In this document: positions 23,880-35,700 of the stretch, one piece after another | Layout of the letters: each line of letters starts with the position of its first letter | Position numbering within the stretch: the stretch's first letter is position 1 | Assembly: GCA_029962745.1 (NCBI GenBank) | Contig: CM057160.1 | Location: 3,540,433-3,604,432 of the forward strand | Direction of reading: 5' to 3' | DNA length: 64,000 bases | DNA from: Echinometra lucunter | Taxonomy: Eukaryota > Echinodermata > Echinoidea > Camarodonta > Echinometridae | Notes under the pieces: model-generated | What the model was told of the DNA's origin: nothing | Seen by the model: the letters and a program-made list of their open reading frames with translations, nothing else | Database searches by the model: none | Program-made: the position numbers and the translations under genes

Positions 23880-24543
23880 GGATTCCATTCCTCCTCTTTC
23901 TCTCTCCTATCCTCTTTTCCTACACCTCTCAACCTCTCCATCACTCACCCTCTTCTCTTTCTTGTCCTCTGTCACCCCTTTTCTACCCCCTCACCCCTCT
24001 TTCTTCTCTTCATCCCTTCATTTTTCTTTCTCTCCACACCTACTCCTTCCCTCTTTTTCTCCATCACTCACCCTCTTCTCTTTTTCCTGTCACCCCTTTT
24101 CTACCCCTCACCCTTTCTTCTCTCTATCCCTTGTTTCTCTTTCTCCTTTATCCTCTCTCCCCCACACCTACTCTCTCCCTCTTTCTCTCCCTTTCTGTCA
24201 TCCACCCTTTTCTTTCTTTTTCTTCTGTCACCCATTTTCTGTCCCCTCCATCCTCTTCCTTCTCTCCATCCCTTCATTTTTCTTTCTTTCTATCCACACC
24301 TACTTTCTCCGTTTCTCTCCTTCTCTGTCACCCACCCTCTTCTTGTTCTCTTTCTTGTCACCCTTTTCTACCCCTCCCCCTTTCTCCATCCCTTCGTTTT
24401 TCTTTCTATCCTCTCTCCCACCCTACCCTCTCCCTCTTTCTCTCCCTCTCCCTCTCTGTCACTCATCCTTTTTTTTTTTCTTCTGTCACTCCTTTTCTAC
24501 CCCCTCTCCCTCTTCTTTCCCTGCCTTCCTTGTTCCCCTCCCT

Positions 24544-24583
<40 letters not shown>

Positions 24584-24585
24584 AT
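23880..24585 (+). repeat. pyrimidine-only tandem repeat, about five units of 120-140 bp
   Basis: Units start near 23938, 24060, 24199, 24328 and 24457. Each has CACTCACCCTCTTCT-like, TGTCACCCCTTTTCTACCCC-like and CATCCCTTCATTTTTCTTTC-like parts, ending in a (CT)n tract. The strand is almost free of purines. Long open frames on + follow from this composition. Confidence 0.85.
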
Positions 24586-24973
24586 CTTTGCCCCTTGATC
24601 AAATACCAAGAAAAAGACATCATTCCTCAAGTTTCCATTTTATGTGTAGTTTTCCAGCACATTCATTTATTTCAGGAATGTCTTAACTTTTACAACTCCT
24701 CATACATCCGTTTACGTTTTCCCTGTAAACACATTGTTGTTTTTGTATCTTTGAAGGCACCATATAATAAGACATGAACAAGTGAGTCCTTTAAGTGTGA
24801 AAGTAAAAGGAACTATTCTACTACAACCACCTTATCTTCAGCTACAAACTTCACAGTTTAGTGTATGAATATTCACATTTTATAAATCTGAAAACATGCC
24901 CTTTGTATCTGTATTTGCTGGAATAGCTACCTTGTATTCCTCTGTAGGTTATGATTAAAGGATATTAACATGA

Positions 24974-25142
24974 TAAAAACTACTTTTGAAAAATCAACTC
25001 GAGTGCAAATTCGAAAGCCTATTGACTATTGGCCATACAAATCAAGTTCGGATTACGTAGTAAGCCATTGTAAAGTCCGCACATTTCTAAAGGTGTTGGG
25101 GCTATTGGAGTTGTCTTAAGTTGATTTTCAAAAGTAGTTTTA
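24974..25142. mobile_element. 169-bp MITE, TAAAACTACTTTTGA ends
   Basis: TAAAAACTACTTTTGAAAAA and the complementary TTTTCAAAAGTAGTTTTA form inverted ends of about 23 bp. There is no coding capacity. TA at both ends is consistent with a TA target. Confidence 0.78.
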
Positions 25143-26990
25143 TTGTGTTTATTGTGAAAATGATGTGTGCTTCTAATCTTCTTTACCTTCTAAAACTTAT
25201 TCCATGAAGTTAAAAGCACATACTACTACATTTGCAAGCAATTTGAACAGAAATTTACAAGACCTTGCGTAGAATGATGCTACTCTTGTATAAGTAATAC
25301 ACTAGGTTGTAATGCTCAAAATCATGTACAACATTTAACCATAAGTGGTGAAATGATTTTACGCAGTGCAAAATAAGCATTACACTTGATAAGCAAATAA
25401 TATAGGTAATTTTTTTAAAGGATAGACTTAATCTATTTCTCCTTAGACAACTAATTATTACAGTAATAGAGGGAGCTGTCCTTTGCTTGCCCAGAGTCGT
25501 GAAGTTACTTTTATAGCTAGCATAATCTTGTGTAGATGTACCCACATATATATCTGTGGGCTTGACAGATTTTATGTTTGATAATGATGGTATTGCAGAA
25601 CCTAAGCAGGTAAGAACCTAAACGCTTAATTCAGGTTATTCAATCAGTAGTCTTTAATTTTATCCCAAAACAATTGATCATAATGAAATCTTCAGATATA
25701 ATCTATATATTCCATCCCGAAGTCGAAAATCAGAATGAAATTGAAAATTTGAACCCAAGTTCATTTTTCATAAATTTTGGCAAAGCTAGTGGTACAGGAA
25801 GGGGTAGTTCATTTGATTATTGAAATTATCACGAGAAAGAAATACATTAAATTCATTCGGAGAACCTCTCACAATGACACTCTGATTATCATTAAAAAAG
25901 AAAAAAAATTCATAATCTCTAGAATTATTACGTACCTGGTATATCACAGAAAAACTGCATATTATTTTAACGCAACCCAGGCTGAGTTGTGTGAGTTCAT
26001 ATCTATTATCTTTATGAAGTGAGCAAGTAAAATCATGGGAACTAGACACGATAGCAGGCTAATTATGATTTAAACATATCTCCTTCAAAGAGAACAGAAA
26101 TGAAAGTATATGACTGGAAGAAGTTTGAAGCAAAGCAAATAAAGAGTAGATACTAATTATAGTAATCATAAACGAAACTACATATGACTTTTTCAAAAGA
26201 GTAACTCTATGAAGCATGACAGAATACAAAAGCTAAGAACAAAGATTTTCATCCTTTTTTTCTATAAATTAATGATTTCTGGAATACTATGCTACAAAAT
26301 GATGGTTGTCTAAGACGCTAAAAATTGTATGATATGACAAAATTGCACTCTCTGATTTGTTTTTCTCTCCATCACTTCATTTCTGCTATACATTAATATA
26401 TAATCCATCTCTTATTTTCTCTTCTGGAAATCTTGATTATAACACAGGATTTTTCCAATCCAGTTACAATAAAGCATGCAGATGGCCCAATAATTGTTTA
26501 TACAGTAAAAGTGTCATCATATACATGTTATAATGGCTATATACAGGAAAAAGATGCAGTATGTTCAAGTGAAAAAAAAAAACAAGTATACAATTACAAT
26601 TTTAATCTTATTTCATATATTACATACATAACATGGTTTTACTTTTTAAAAGTGATGAACAGTTCTTCATTGAAGCTTGTGAATACAATCATATACACAT
26701 TCAGTGCATGGTATGAGTGAAGGCAATACTTAAAACCGAGGTTTTATGATACAATACAAGAAAGTCAAACATACATTTGTTGCAACTACTCAGATCAAGA
26801 AAACCCAGTTGCCTTGATATTTTCAGGGCTCTTTGACATTGTTTTTTTATCAAAGCAATCTTTAAGAAAGAAAGAAAGAAATATAAAAATCATTCACATG
26901 ACCTGAAGAGTGAACAGAACGACTGAGATGGCAACAGGAAACAACAACAACAAGAAGAACAAGAACAAAAACATAATTAGCCCATGTATG
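25143..26990. other. intergenic AT-rich sequence, nothing recognised
   Basis: No conserved protein, RNA gene or clear repeat was found. It could include the distal 3'UTR of the minus-strand SASH1 gene. Confidence 0.5.
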
Positions 26991-26999
26991 AGTGAGTAA

Positions 27000-27235
27000 A
27001 GAAGCAAATGATACATTAGGGGAGAAAGAGAGAGGATGAAAGAGAGAGATAGAGAGAGAATGATAACAAGGTGGAGAGATATGCAGAAAGAGAAAGAAGT
27101 ACAGATAGAGAGAGAGAGAGCATGAAAGAGAGAGGATGAAAGAGAGAGAGATAGAGAGAATGATAACAAGGTGGAGAGATATGCAGAAAGAGCAAGAAGT
27201 ACAGAGAGAGAGAGAGAGCAGGAGAAAGAAAGAGA
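27000..27235. repeat. GA-rich repeat with a tandem duplication of about 115 bp
   Basis: GATAACAAGGTGGAGAGATA and flanking GAGA tracts occur twice (about 27060 and 27160). Open frames on the minus strand here are low-complexity. Confidence 0.85.
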
Positions 27236-28875
27236 TGGAAAGACATGAAGATTTAATAAAAGATTCTACACAGAAGTAGAGAAAACAGACTGAGATAAGA
27301 GAGAAACAGTAACATTGTAAAATGATTGAGGGAGATAGAAAGACATAGCAGTTACTTATCTCAGCAACAAATTAACATTTTCTTCATATTTGGTCCAACA
27401 AGATGGGCTTAAATTAAACAACGTAGCTCACTCAGAATGTGAACTTTAGATGATGGGTCAATGGCTCCAAAATGGCAATTTCATAAAGGATTTTTCTGTA
27501 TTTTATCTACATTTATGATTACTGCACATCAGCTTTCACAGCGAAGTGAACCATTGATTTCTTATATACAAACAGAATGAGGAAAAATGACTGACATGTA
27601 AAATAATTTTTCAAAACATCAAGAAATACAGAAAATTAAGTAACATACTTTTAAGGCCCATAAGAAAATATATGACATTTCCATTTGGCAACACATCAGC
27701 ATATACAAAAACACATATACAGGTTTGATACATTCATGAATTTCATACTCGTGCACATATTTTTTTTTGCAGGCACAAACTGATATTGCAGTAGACAGAT
27801 GTGTCCCCCTGATGGTCACACATGAGCAAGAACACAAAAAATAGTTTTAACAAGAGCAACACACACTCTTTACCTTTATATATAAAAGAATAACATGCAC
27901 TTACAAGCATGTTTTACATTATTATAGTGATTACTCAAGTACAGTGTAAAGTGCAATTTATCTGAACATAAAATATGAGTTCAATGTTGAAAAGAGGTAG
28001 TCCTTATCATTTAAGTGTAATAACAAAATCAATAACCTACTTTTACATATTCTGCTTTAATTTATGATCAAATTATCAGTTATGCACTAATATGTATTCC
28101 TGATTTCTAAGATGAAAAATTTTGAAAGAAAGAAAGAACTGAGGATACAAAAAACTTGAATCTTACTAAAAAAAACAACCCTGTTTGCAAATAAAACATC
28201 TAATGACAACCTACATGTTAATATACCTTGCTCAATTTCAAGCAGTTCAGAATAGAACCAATTTACGACGAAAGTATTCATTAAAAAAAAAGAATTATGG
28301 TTACATCTGCAGCAAAAATAAAATAAAGATTTATAAATTGGAAGAGCAAGCGAATGAATCATATTGACAAAACTTATCTTCTTGACTTGACTAGCACCAA
28401 TGCCTGACATAAATGTTAGGTGGCTATCAAACTTAATAGAACAAAGCATCCTATCTACATTAGTCAATACATGTACGTATTTCAAATATGGCAAAGGTGC
28501 AATTTTCGTGACTGTGACTGAATATGAATACAATGCAATACCTCCATTCCGAATAATAGGATATTTTAATGACAAACACATAAATATGACAGGAACTGTC
28601 TGTATCATTAAATACAATGCATTGCAAAGATCAAAATATCTGATTTATTGTCTCCTTATAAATATACAGATTTTGTGAATGAATTCTGTGCATGTGTAGG
28701 GTTAAAAGTAGCAGATCTAACATAAACCATAGCTAATAAGAAAATGGATGAATTCATTGTGAATCACAAAATGCTTTCCACAAAATCAATCATGCATAAA
28801 CATGATTAATTACAAAGTATTCTCTGCTCCCCACAGTGCTAAAAGTATGTTATAATGAAAAGATGAAGAGATGTT
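27202..28875. repeat. 1.67-kb segment, left copy (ends at gap)
   Basis: Almost identical to 29376-31057, with scattered substitutions and short indels. It stops at the N gap; the right copy starts at the other edge of the gap. This is what unmerged overlapping or allelic contig ends look like. Confidence 0.95.
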
Positions 28876-29375
28876 NNNNNNNNNNNNNNNNNNNNNNNNN
28901 NNNNNNNNNNNNNNNNNNNNNNNNNNNNNNNNNNNNNNNNNNNNNNNNNNNNNNNNNNNNNNNNNNNNNNNNNNNNNNNNNNNNNNNNNNNNNNNNNNNN
29001 NNNNNNNNNNNNNNNNNNNNNNNNNNNNNNNNNNNNNNNNNNNNNNNNNNNNNNNNNNNNNNNNNNNNNNNNNNNNNNNNNNNNNNNNNNNNNNNNNNNN
29101 NNNNNNNNNNNNNNNNNNNNNNNNNNNNNNNNNNNNNNNNNNNNNNNNNNNNNNNNNNNNNNNNNNNNNNNNNNNNNNNNNNNNNNNNNNNNNNNNNNNN
29201 NNNNNNNNNNNNNNNNNNNNNNNNNNNNNNNNNNNNNNNNNNNNNNNNNNNNNNNNNNNNNNNNNNNNNNNNNNNNNNNNNNNNNNNNNNNNNNNNNNNN
29301 NNNNNNNNNNNNNNNNNNNNNNNNNNNNNNNNNNNNNNNNNNNNNNNNNNNNNNNNNNNNNNNNNNNNNNNNNNN
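28876..29375. other. assembly gap, 500 N
   Basis: Exactly 500 N between two overlapping sequences, so the true distance may be negative (overlap) rather than 500 bp. Confidence 1.
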
Positions 29376-31057
29376 AGAGAGAGAGAGAGAGCAGGAGAAA
29401 GAAAGAGATGGAAAGACATGAAGATTTAATAAAAGATTCTACACAGAAGTAGAGAAAACAGACTGAGATAAGAGAGAAACAGTAATAACATCGTAAAATG
29501 GTTGTGGGAGATAGAAAGACATAGCAGTTACTTATCTCAGCAACAAATTAATATTTTCTTCATATTTGGTCCAACAAGATGGGCTTATATTAAGATGGGC
29601 TCACTCAGAATGTGAACTTTAGATGATGGGTCGCTGGCTCCAAAATGGCAATTTCATAAAGGATTTTTCTGTATTTTATCTACATTTATGATTACTGCAC
29701 ATCAGCTTTCGCAGCGAAGTGAACCATTGATTTCTTATATACAAACAGAATGAGGAAAAATGACAGACATGTAAAATAATTTTTCAAAACGTCAAGAAAT
29801 ACAGAAAATTAAGTAACATACTTTTAAGGCCCATAAGAAAATATATGACATTTCCATTTGGCAACACATCAGCATATACAAAAACACATATACAGGTTTG
29901 ATACATTCATGAATTTCATACTCGTGCACATATTTTTTTTTGCAGGCACAAACTGATATTGCAGTAGACAGATGTGTCCCCCTGATGGTCACACATGAGC
30001 AAGAACACAAAAAATAGTTTTAACAAGAGCAACACACACTCTTTACCTTATATAAAAGAATAACATGCACTTACAAGCATGTTTTACATTATTATAGTGA
30101 TTACTCAAGTACAGTTGTAAAGTGCAATTTATCTGAACATAAAATATGAGTTCAATGTTGAAAAGAGGTAGTCCTTATCATTTAAGTTGTAATAACAAAA
30201 TCAATAACCTACTTTTACATATTCTGCTTTAATTTACGATCAAATTATCAGTTATGCACTAATATGTATTCCTGATTTCTAAGATGAAAAATTTTGAAAG
30301 AAAGAAAGAACTGAGGATACAAAAAACTTTAATCTTACTAAAACAACCCTGTTTGCAAATAAAACATCTAATGACAACCTACATGTTAATATACCTTGCT
30401 CAATTTTCAAGCAGTTCTATAGGAGACAGAATCGAGCCAATTTACGATGAAAGTATGCATTAAAACAAAAGAATTATGGTTACATCTGCAGCAAAAATAA
30501 AATAAAGATTTATAAATTGGAAGAGCAAGCGAATGAATCATATTGACAAAACTTATCTTCTTGATTAGCACCAATGCCTGACATAAATGTTAGGTGGCTA
30601 TCAAACTTAATAGAACAAAGCATCCTATCTACATTAAGTCAATACATGTACGTATTCAAATATGGCAAAGGTGCAATTCTCGTGACTGTGACTGAATATG
30701 AATACAATGCAATACCTCCATTCCGAATAATAGGATATTTTAATGACACAACACATAATATATAGACAGGAACTGTCTGTATCATTAAATACAATGCATT
30801 GCAAAGATCAAAATATCCTGATTTTATTTGTCTCCTTATAAATATACAGATTTTGTGAATGAGTTCTGTGCATGTGTAGGGTTAAAAGTAGCAGATCTAA
30901 CATAAACCATAGCTAATAAGAAAACAGATGAATTCATTGTGAAATCACAAAATGCTTTCCACAAATTCAATCATGCATAAACATGATTAATTACAAAGTA
31001 TTCTCTGCTCCCCACAGTGCTAAAAGTATGTTATAATAAAAAAGATGAAGAGATGTT
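29376..31057. repeat. 1.68-kb segment, right copy
   Basis: Counterpart of 27202-28875. It continues into unique sequence after 31057. The sequence 31058-32536 has no recognised element and lies just downstream of the SASH1 stop, so it is probably 3'UTR in part. Confidence 0.95.
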
Positions 31058-32536
31058 TTATGCCATCTAAACATAGAACCATATGGGGATACCAAAGTTA
31101 ATGACAAAATTTCACTTTTAAATAAAAAGAATAATGCATTTTAGGGCGAAATTACATTCTCACTATTATTTTGACTGGTGCTTGCGTAGGCCTGTATGGT
31201 AAATTTAAATGAAAGTGCTTGTAAGCAATTTCTACAACACGTAGAAAACTACTCAGCTTATTCTTTGATTCATTTACCTACATATTTTGTAGATACATGT
31301 AACAATTATATCAGTGAAATACTAAAAGAGCATTCATATTGTGAACATCTCAGCACAACATGACATCCTCAAAAAAAGGAACAAATTAAACATGATAGGG
31401 ATTTTTCATGCAACAAATGTCTTATCTCCTTCCAAACAATAGAAGCAACCTTTATGCCATTCTCTCAAATGCAGAGGACCCAAAACTTTTTCAGTTCCCA
31501 ACAGAAAATGTTCAATAAACATACTTGTACAATGTGGACAATTATTCTATTTCACATCTGTTAGATAAAAATCAGAAATGAATGTGTTGAGGTGCTTACA
31601 GATTGAATACATGTGCTTTACTAATTACACGAAGTTGCTCTGGCAAGTAATAGCATATTCATCTCTCAAATAATGACATTTTTTCTCATTTAGATTTTTT
31701 TTGCTTTAAGTCATAATTGGCTTGATACCACAGATCTCATTTCATTTTCAAAATATCCATCACCTCGCAATTCATTCATTTGTAAGATTCATTCTGAATT
31801 TCCAACCTCTGAATTCATTTAAATGTTTTATGGTATCCTATGTGCTATTCACATGATTCATGAAACATATTTAGGGATGACAATAATGCTTGCAGTCTAT
31901 GGGATAACTACAGCAATCGTAATCTTGCAATCATTTTGCTGAGAAAAGAAAGGTTCAAAAATGGCATAGCAAATGCCATTTAGAGTAGAAGTATTTGTAA
32001 TACACAATTCTGATACTAGCCACATAATCAACAGAGTAGCATCTTTGGGTTTCATCATGCATTAGCACATTGACTGACATCAGTTAAATGTCAGAATTCT
32101 TGTGATTCAGAGAGGTCCATGAGCACTAGATTTGTCTGCTTGCTTACCTCTCAACACCTCTTCTAAGTATCAAATCAAAAGGCAATGTATACACCCCTGG
32201 TCCATGACTGACATTCCTAGATCACATGACTAATGTAGTCACCTGACAAACAGCAAAGGTCAAAACTTCTTCACCGTTATGATACGTTCACATGTCTCTT
32301 AAACATCCATGCAATTTCATGAAGTGACTGGTCACATGATACATGTGTACTTCTGGTCACCTGTCAAAACGTACGGTCATGTGACACACAGATGTCACCT
32401 GACATTGTGCAGTCATAAGATCTCATACTGCTTCGCCATCCACTCATTCATTGTATACAAGTTGCCAAAGCATCTATAGGCATCTTATTAGTCCATGGCA
32501 CTCTAAAAATGGTAACCACACCCTTAGAAGGCATCA

Positions 32537-32791
32537 TCATACTTTAGCAGTCATCTTAAGATGCTCTAAGGCTGTCCGCAGCCTCCTGGTATGTTTGGGA
32601 TCGGTCACTCCGCATCGTCTTAAGTCTTCCTCCTCCATGTCCATCAGTATATCCAGCTCGTCCCAGCCTCCACCCATGAAAGCCTCTACATACATGGGCA
32701 TGCCTAGGTATGTCAGCCAGTCACTGACCGTAGAACCACGTCCAGCGTAGATCGCATGCTGGGCTTGGTGGGCCAGGGTGTCACTTCGAAA
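32537..32791 (-). CDS. SASH1: SASH1 last coding exon (SAM2)
   Basis: 255 nt with acceptor TTTAG and stop TGA at 32539-32537. It encodes SAM2: VSDWLTYLGMPMYVEAFMGG ... MEEEDLRRCGVTDPKHTRRL, ending in TAKV. It ends sooner than human SASH1. Confidence 0.93.
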   Translation of the reverse strand, partial: FRSDTLAHQAQHAIYAGRGSTVSDWLTYLGMPMYVEAFMGGGWDELDILMDMEEEDLRRCGVTDPKHTRRLRTALEHLKMTAKV

Positions 32792-35700
32792 CTAAACAAG
32801 ATAAAAAGGAGAGACAATAGAATCTGTCCAAGATGATAGGGATCATACAGATGGAGTAGGAGGGAAAATAAGTTCATCCTGCATCAAGTTAAATGACACT
32901 TACTTGTACGTTAAATATCAAAATTTTCAAATAAATGTTTGCTAATCAGAGAGTACAAAAGAAAAATGGCAACATATACCAGCACCCATGGCAGTCACTG
33001 CAAGGTGCATTTCCATATATGCATGATGAACTGTCTACAACCATCTTGCAGGATGTTTTTCCCTTTCTTCTGAGCGTATCTAATTTCTCTATACAGACAA
33101 AATATTTGAAACAGGGATTTTGAATACACAATACCAGTAAGAAACCCTGAACACCCAGAGCAACCATTCTTGTTGAGTTGTTGAATGTGTGTGTGTGTGT
33201 GTGTTGTGAGGGGGGGGGGGGGGGGGAATTTGCTTCCTTTCAAACAGGTAAGAATTGGTAAAAAGGAGGGACAACAGAATCTGTCCAACATGAATCTGTC
33301 CTCCTGAATGGAGTAGGAGGGAAACAGATTATTCCTGCATTAAGTTCAAAGTTCCAATTCAAACACCAAAAGCGACTTGTTCTGAATGGTGGGGAGGGGG
33401 GGGGGGGGTATCGGCTTCCTTTCAAATTGGTAACAGCACACGTTTCTTACCCAGCATCGTCCCTCTGCTATAAGAGACTTGACCCTGAGCGCTTCAAGAC
33501 AGACAGCTACATCAGGTACTCTCATCTGGACCTCCTCAGCATAACGCTGGATCAGAGCAGCTGGGATACCACAGAAACCCATCTAAATAAGACACAAATT
33601 CAAATCATTTCTAAATAAATAAATCATTTAGTCAACTGTTCTTTCTATAGACAATACTGATAACTGTGAAGCCAAAGAAAGGCAAAGGTGAGTAGTACTT
33701 GGAAATAAAAGTGGAGTTATTAATTTGTTCTTCAATTTTTCCTTTTCCAAACTAACAGTACGACCAGAAAGGTGCAAGCCCACCTTTGAAAGTCAGTCAT
33801 ATCATAAATGAATACAAGTTGACTCGAAAAGTTTTTCATAAAATTAAAATTAAGTGGAAAATGGCAATTTTAGTTATCTGACAACAATATTCAATATTGA
33901 AAACTAGATGAATCTTCGACCACGCGTGGTCGAACTTTATGCCTCCGCCATTACCAAATCAGAAATAAATGGCACTTCATGTTGATTTATTTTTAATTTA
34001 TACAATGACATCTTTGACCTTGACCTTGACCTTGTGACCCCCAAATCTAATGAGAGCATTGCCCTTTCCATATGCATACATGAGCCAAGTTTGTTGAACC
34101 ATCAAATGGTTACTGAGTAATCACAAGAACGAACCATTTCTATGTACATAATGACCTCTATGACCTTTGACCTTTGACCTTGTGACCCCAAAATCTAATC
34201 AGATCATTGTCCCTTCCATGTGCATACATGAGCCAAGTTTGAAGCCAATCTGTCAAATGGTTCTTAAGTTATCGCGAGAACGAGCCATTTTTATGTGTAT
34301 TATTACCTGTATGACCTTAAAGGCGAATTACATGTAAAACAGAGATACTATTAACATAAATGACTCTGGTAGTGAGAGGAAAGAAAAGTACGGGCAAGGC
34401 CAATGAAAAACAGGGGCACATATCCAAGGGGCGAGTGAAGGGTGATATTAAGTCATAAGAAATGATACTAATCACAGAGATACACGTATAATATTAGAAG
34501 GAATTACGATTTTAGAAAGGGAAAGGAAAAGAGGATTAAGATGTAAGAAGCAGTAGAGGAAAGAGGGCTGAAAAGATTTTGATGGCGTTAATCCTACGAC
34601 TCGAGCTGAAATCACTGAGAGAGGAAAAGAAGGATTTGGAGAATGTGTCATCATATCAAGAGTATAGCACAGGATTGTACAGAGAAGATACTATCTCTTT
34701 AGAGAGTGAGAGATAGAGGGAAAGAGAGAGAGAGAGAGATAGAGAGAGTATAACATACATGTACATGTTGACAGATAGAGATAAGAACAAAGAGAAAGAA
34801 ATAGAAATAAGGAGACAAAAAAAGAGGAAGTAGTTTAATCATAAAGCAGAAATAATGGGATTCATGAAATGGTAATGGGTATAGAAATAAAGCAAAAATA
34901 TGCCTTTACCTTGTCTGAGTAAGGTTCCTGTCTAATATCAATGCCATCAGCCATGAGCTTAGCATCCAAGAGTTTCTCCAAGGACTGGCTGTGCATGCCA
35001 AGCCCTGTCTGCATCTTCTTCAGAGGCAATGTAGGCGATGCGTGCATGGGGTCTCGTGACACGGTGTCTTTTCGACTGTTCTGCCTCTTGTGGGGCGACA
35101 CACTCCTTGATTTGCGCCTCCTGCTGTTGAGCAGGAGAGCTGGGCAGGTGTCTGTTTGCCCCACGGCACGGAGAAGCTGCGGTGAAGGCATAACCCCGTT
35201 GACTGTATTGGACCATCCATTGGAGCAAGTGACGGTGCCATCCACTGAGGCACTTCGCTTCCATTGGACTGATCCAACATCCCCAATGGTGAGTTGGTGT
35301 TCGGTTCTTGGAGGATAGTTCATGAGCACTGGACTACTTGATCTCTGGGTAAGCTTTGAGTGCACTTGGTGCTTCGGTGAACAGCGTTGCTGTCGCGTCA
35401 TATGCAGACTACGATCGTCCATCCATGGGAACTCATAATAGTTCTCAAGGATCTGCGGAGGGGTGGGGTGTGGGACTGAAGATACGGTTACAGGAGTGGC
35501 ACTGTTGTTGAACTGGCTATGTCTCTGGAGAAGGTCGACTGCCTTCACATCTGTCCTGACCGGTTTTAGAGGCTTGTCCCTTGGTACCTCGCCACCCCAA
35601 CTAAACGAATCCAGTCCAGAATACTGGTCACACATCCTCAAGTAGTGTCCATCCACCCCTGGGATCAAAATCCCTGATATATTGTTGGAGTTATTGCAGT

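Noticed and set aside
23773..24777. 334- and 253-codon Ser/Leu/Pro-rich frames on +
   Set aside because: The strand lacks purines, so stop codons are absent by composition; no domain and two frames open at once.
28087..28617. 176-codon minus-strand frame next to the gap
   Set aside because: The matching region of the right-hand copy (about 30300-30750) carries indels that break the frame, so it is not under coding constraint.
34941..35318. Plus-strand and other-frame open stretches over the large SASH1 exon
   Set aside because: Shadows of the real minus-strand reading frame.
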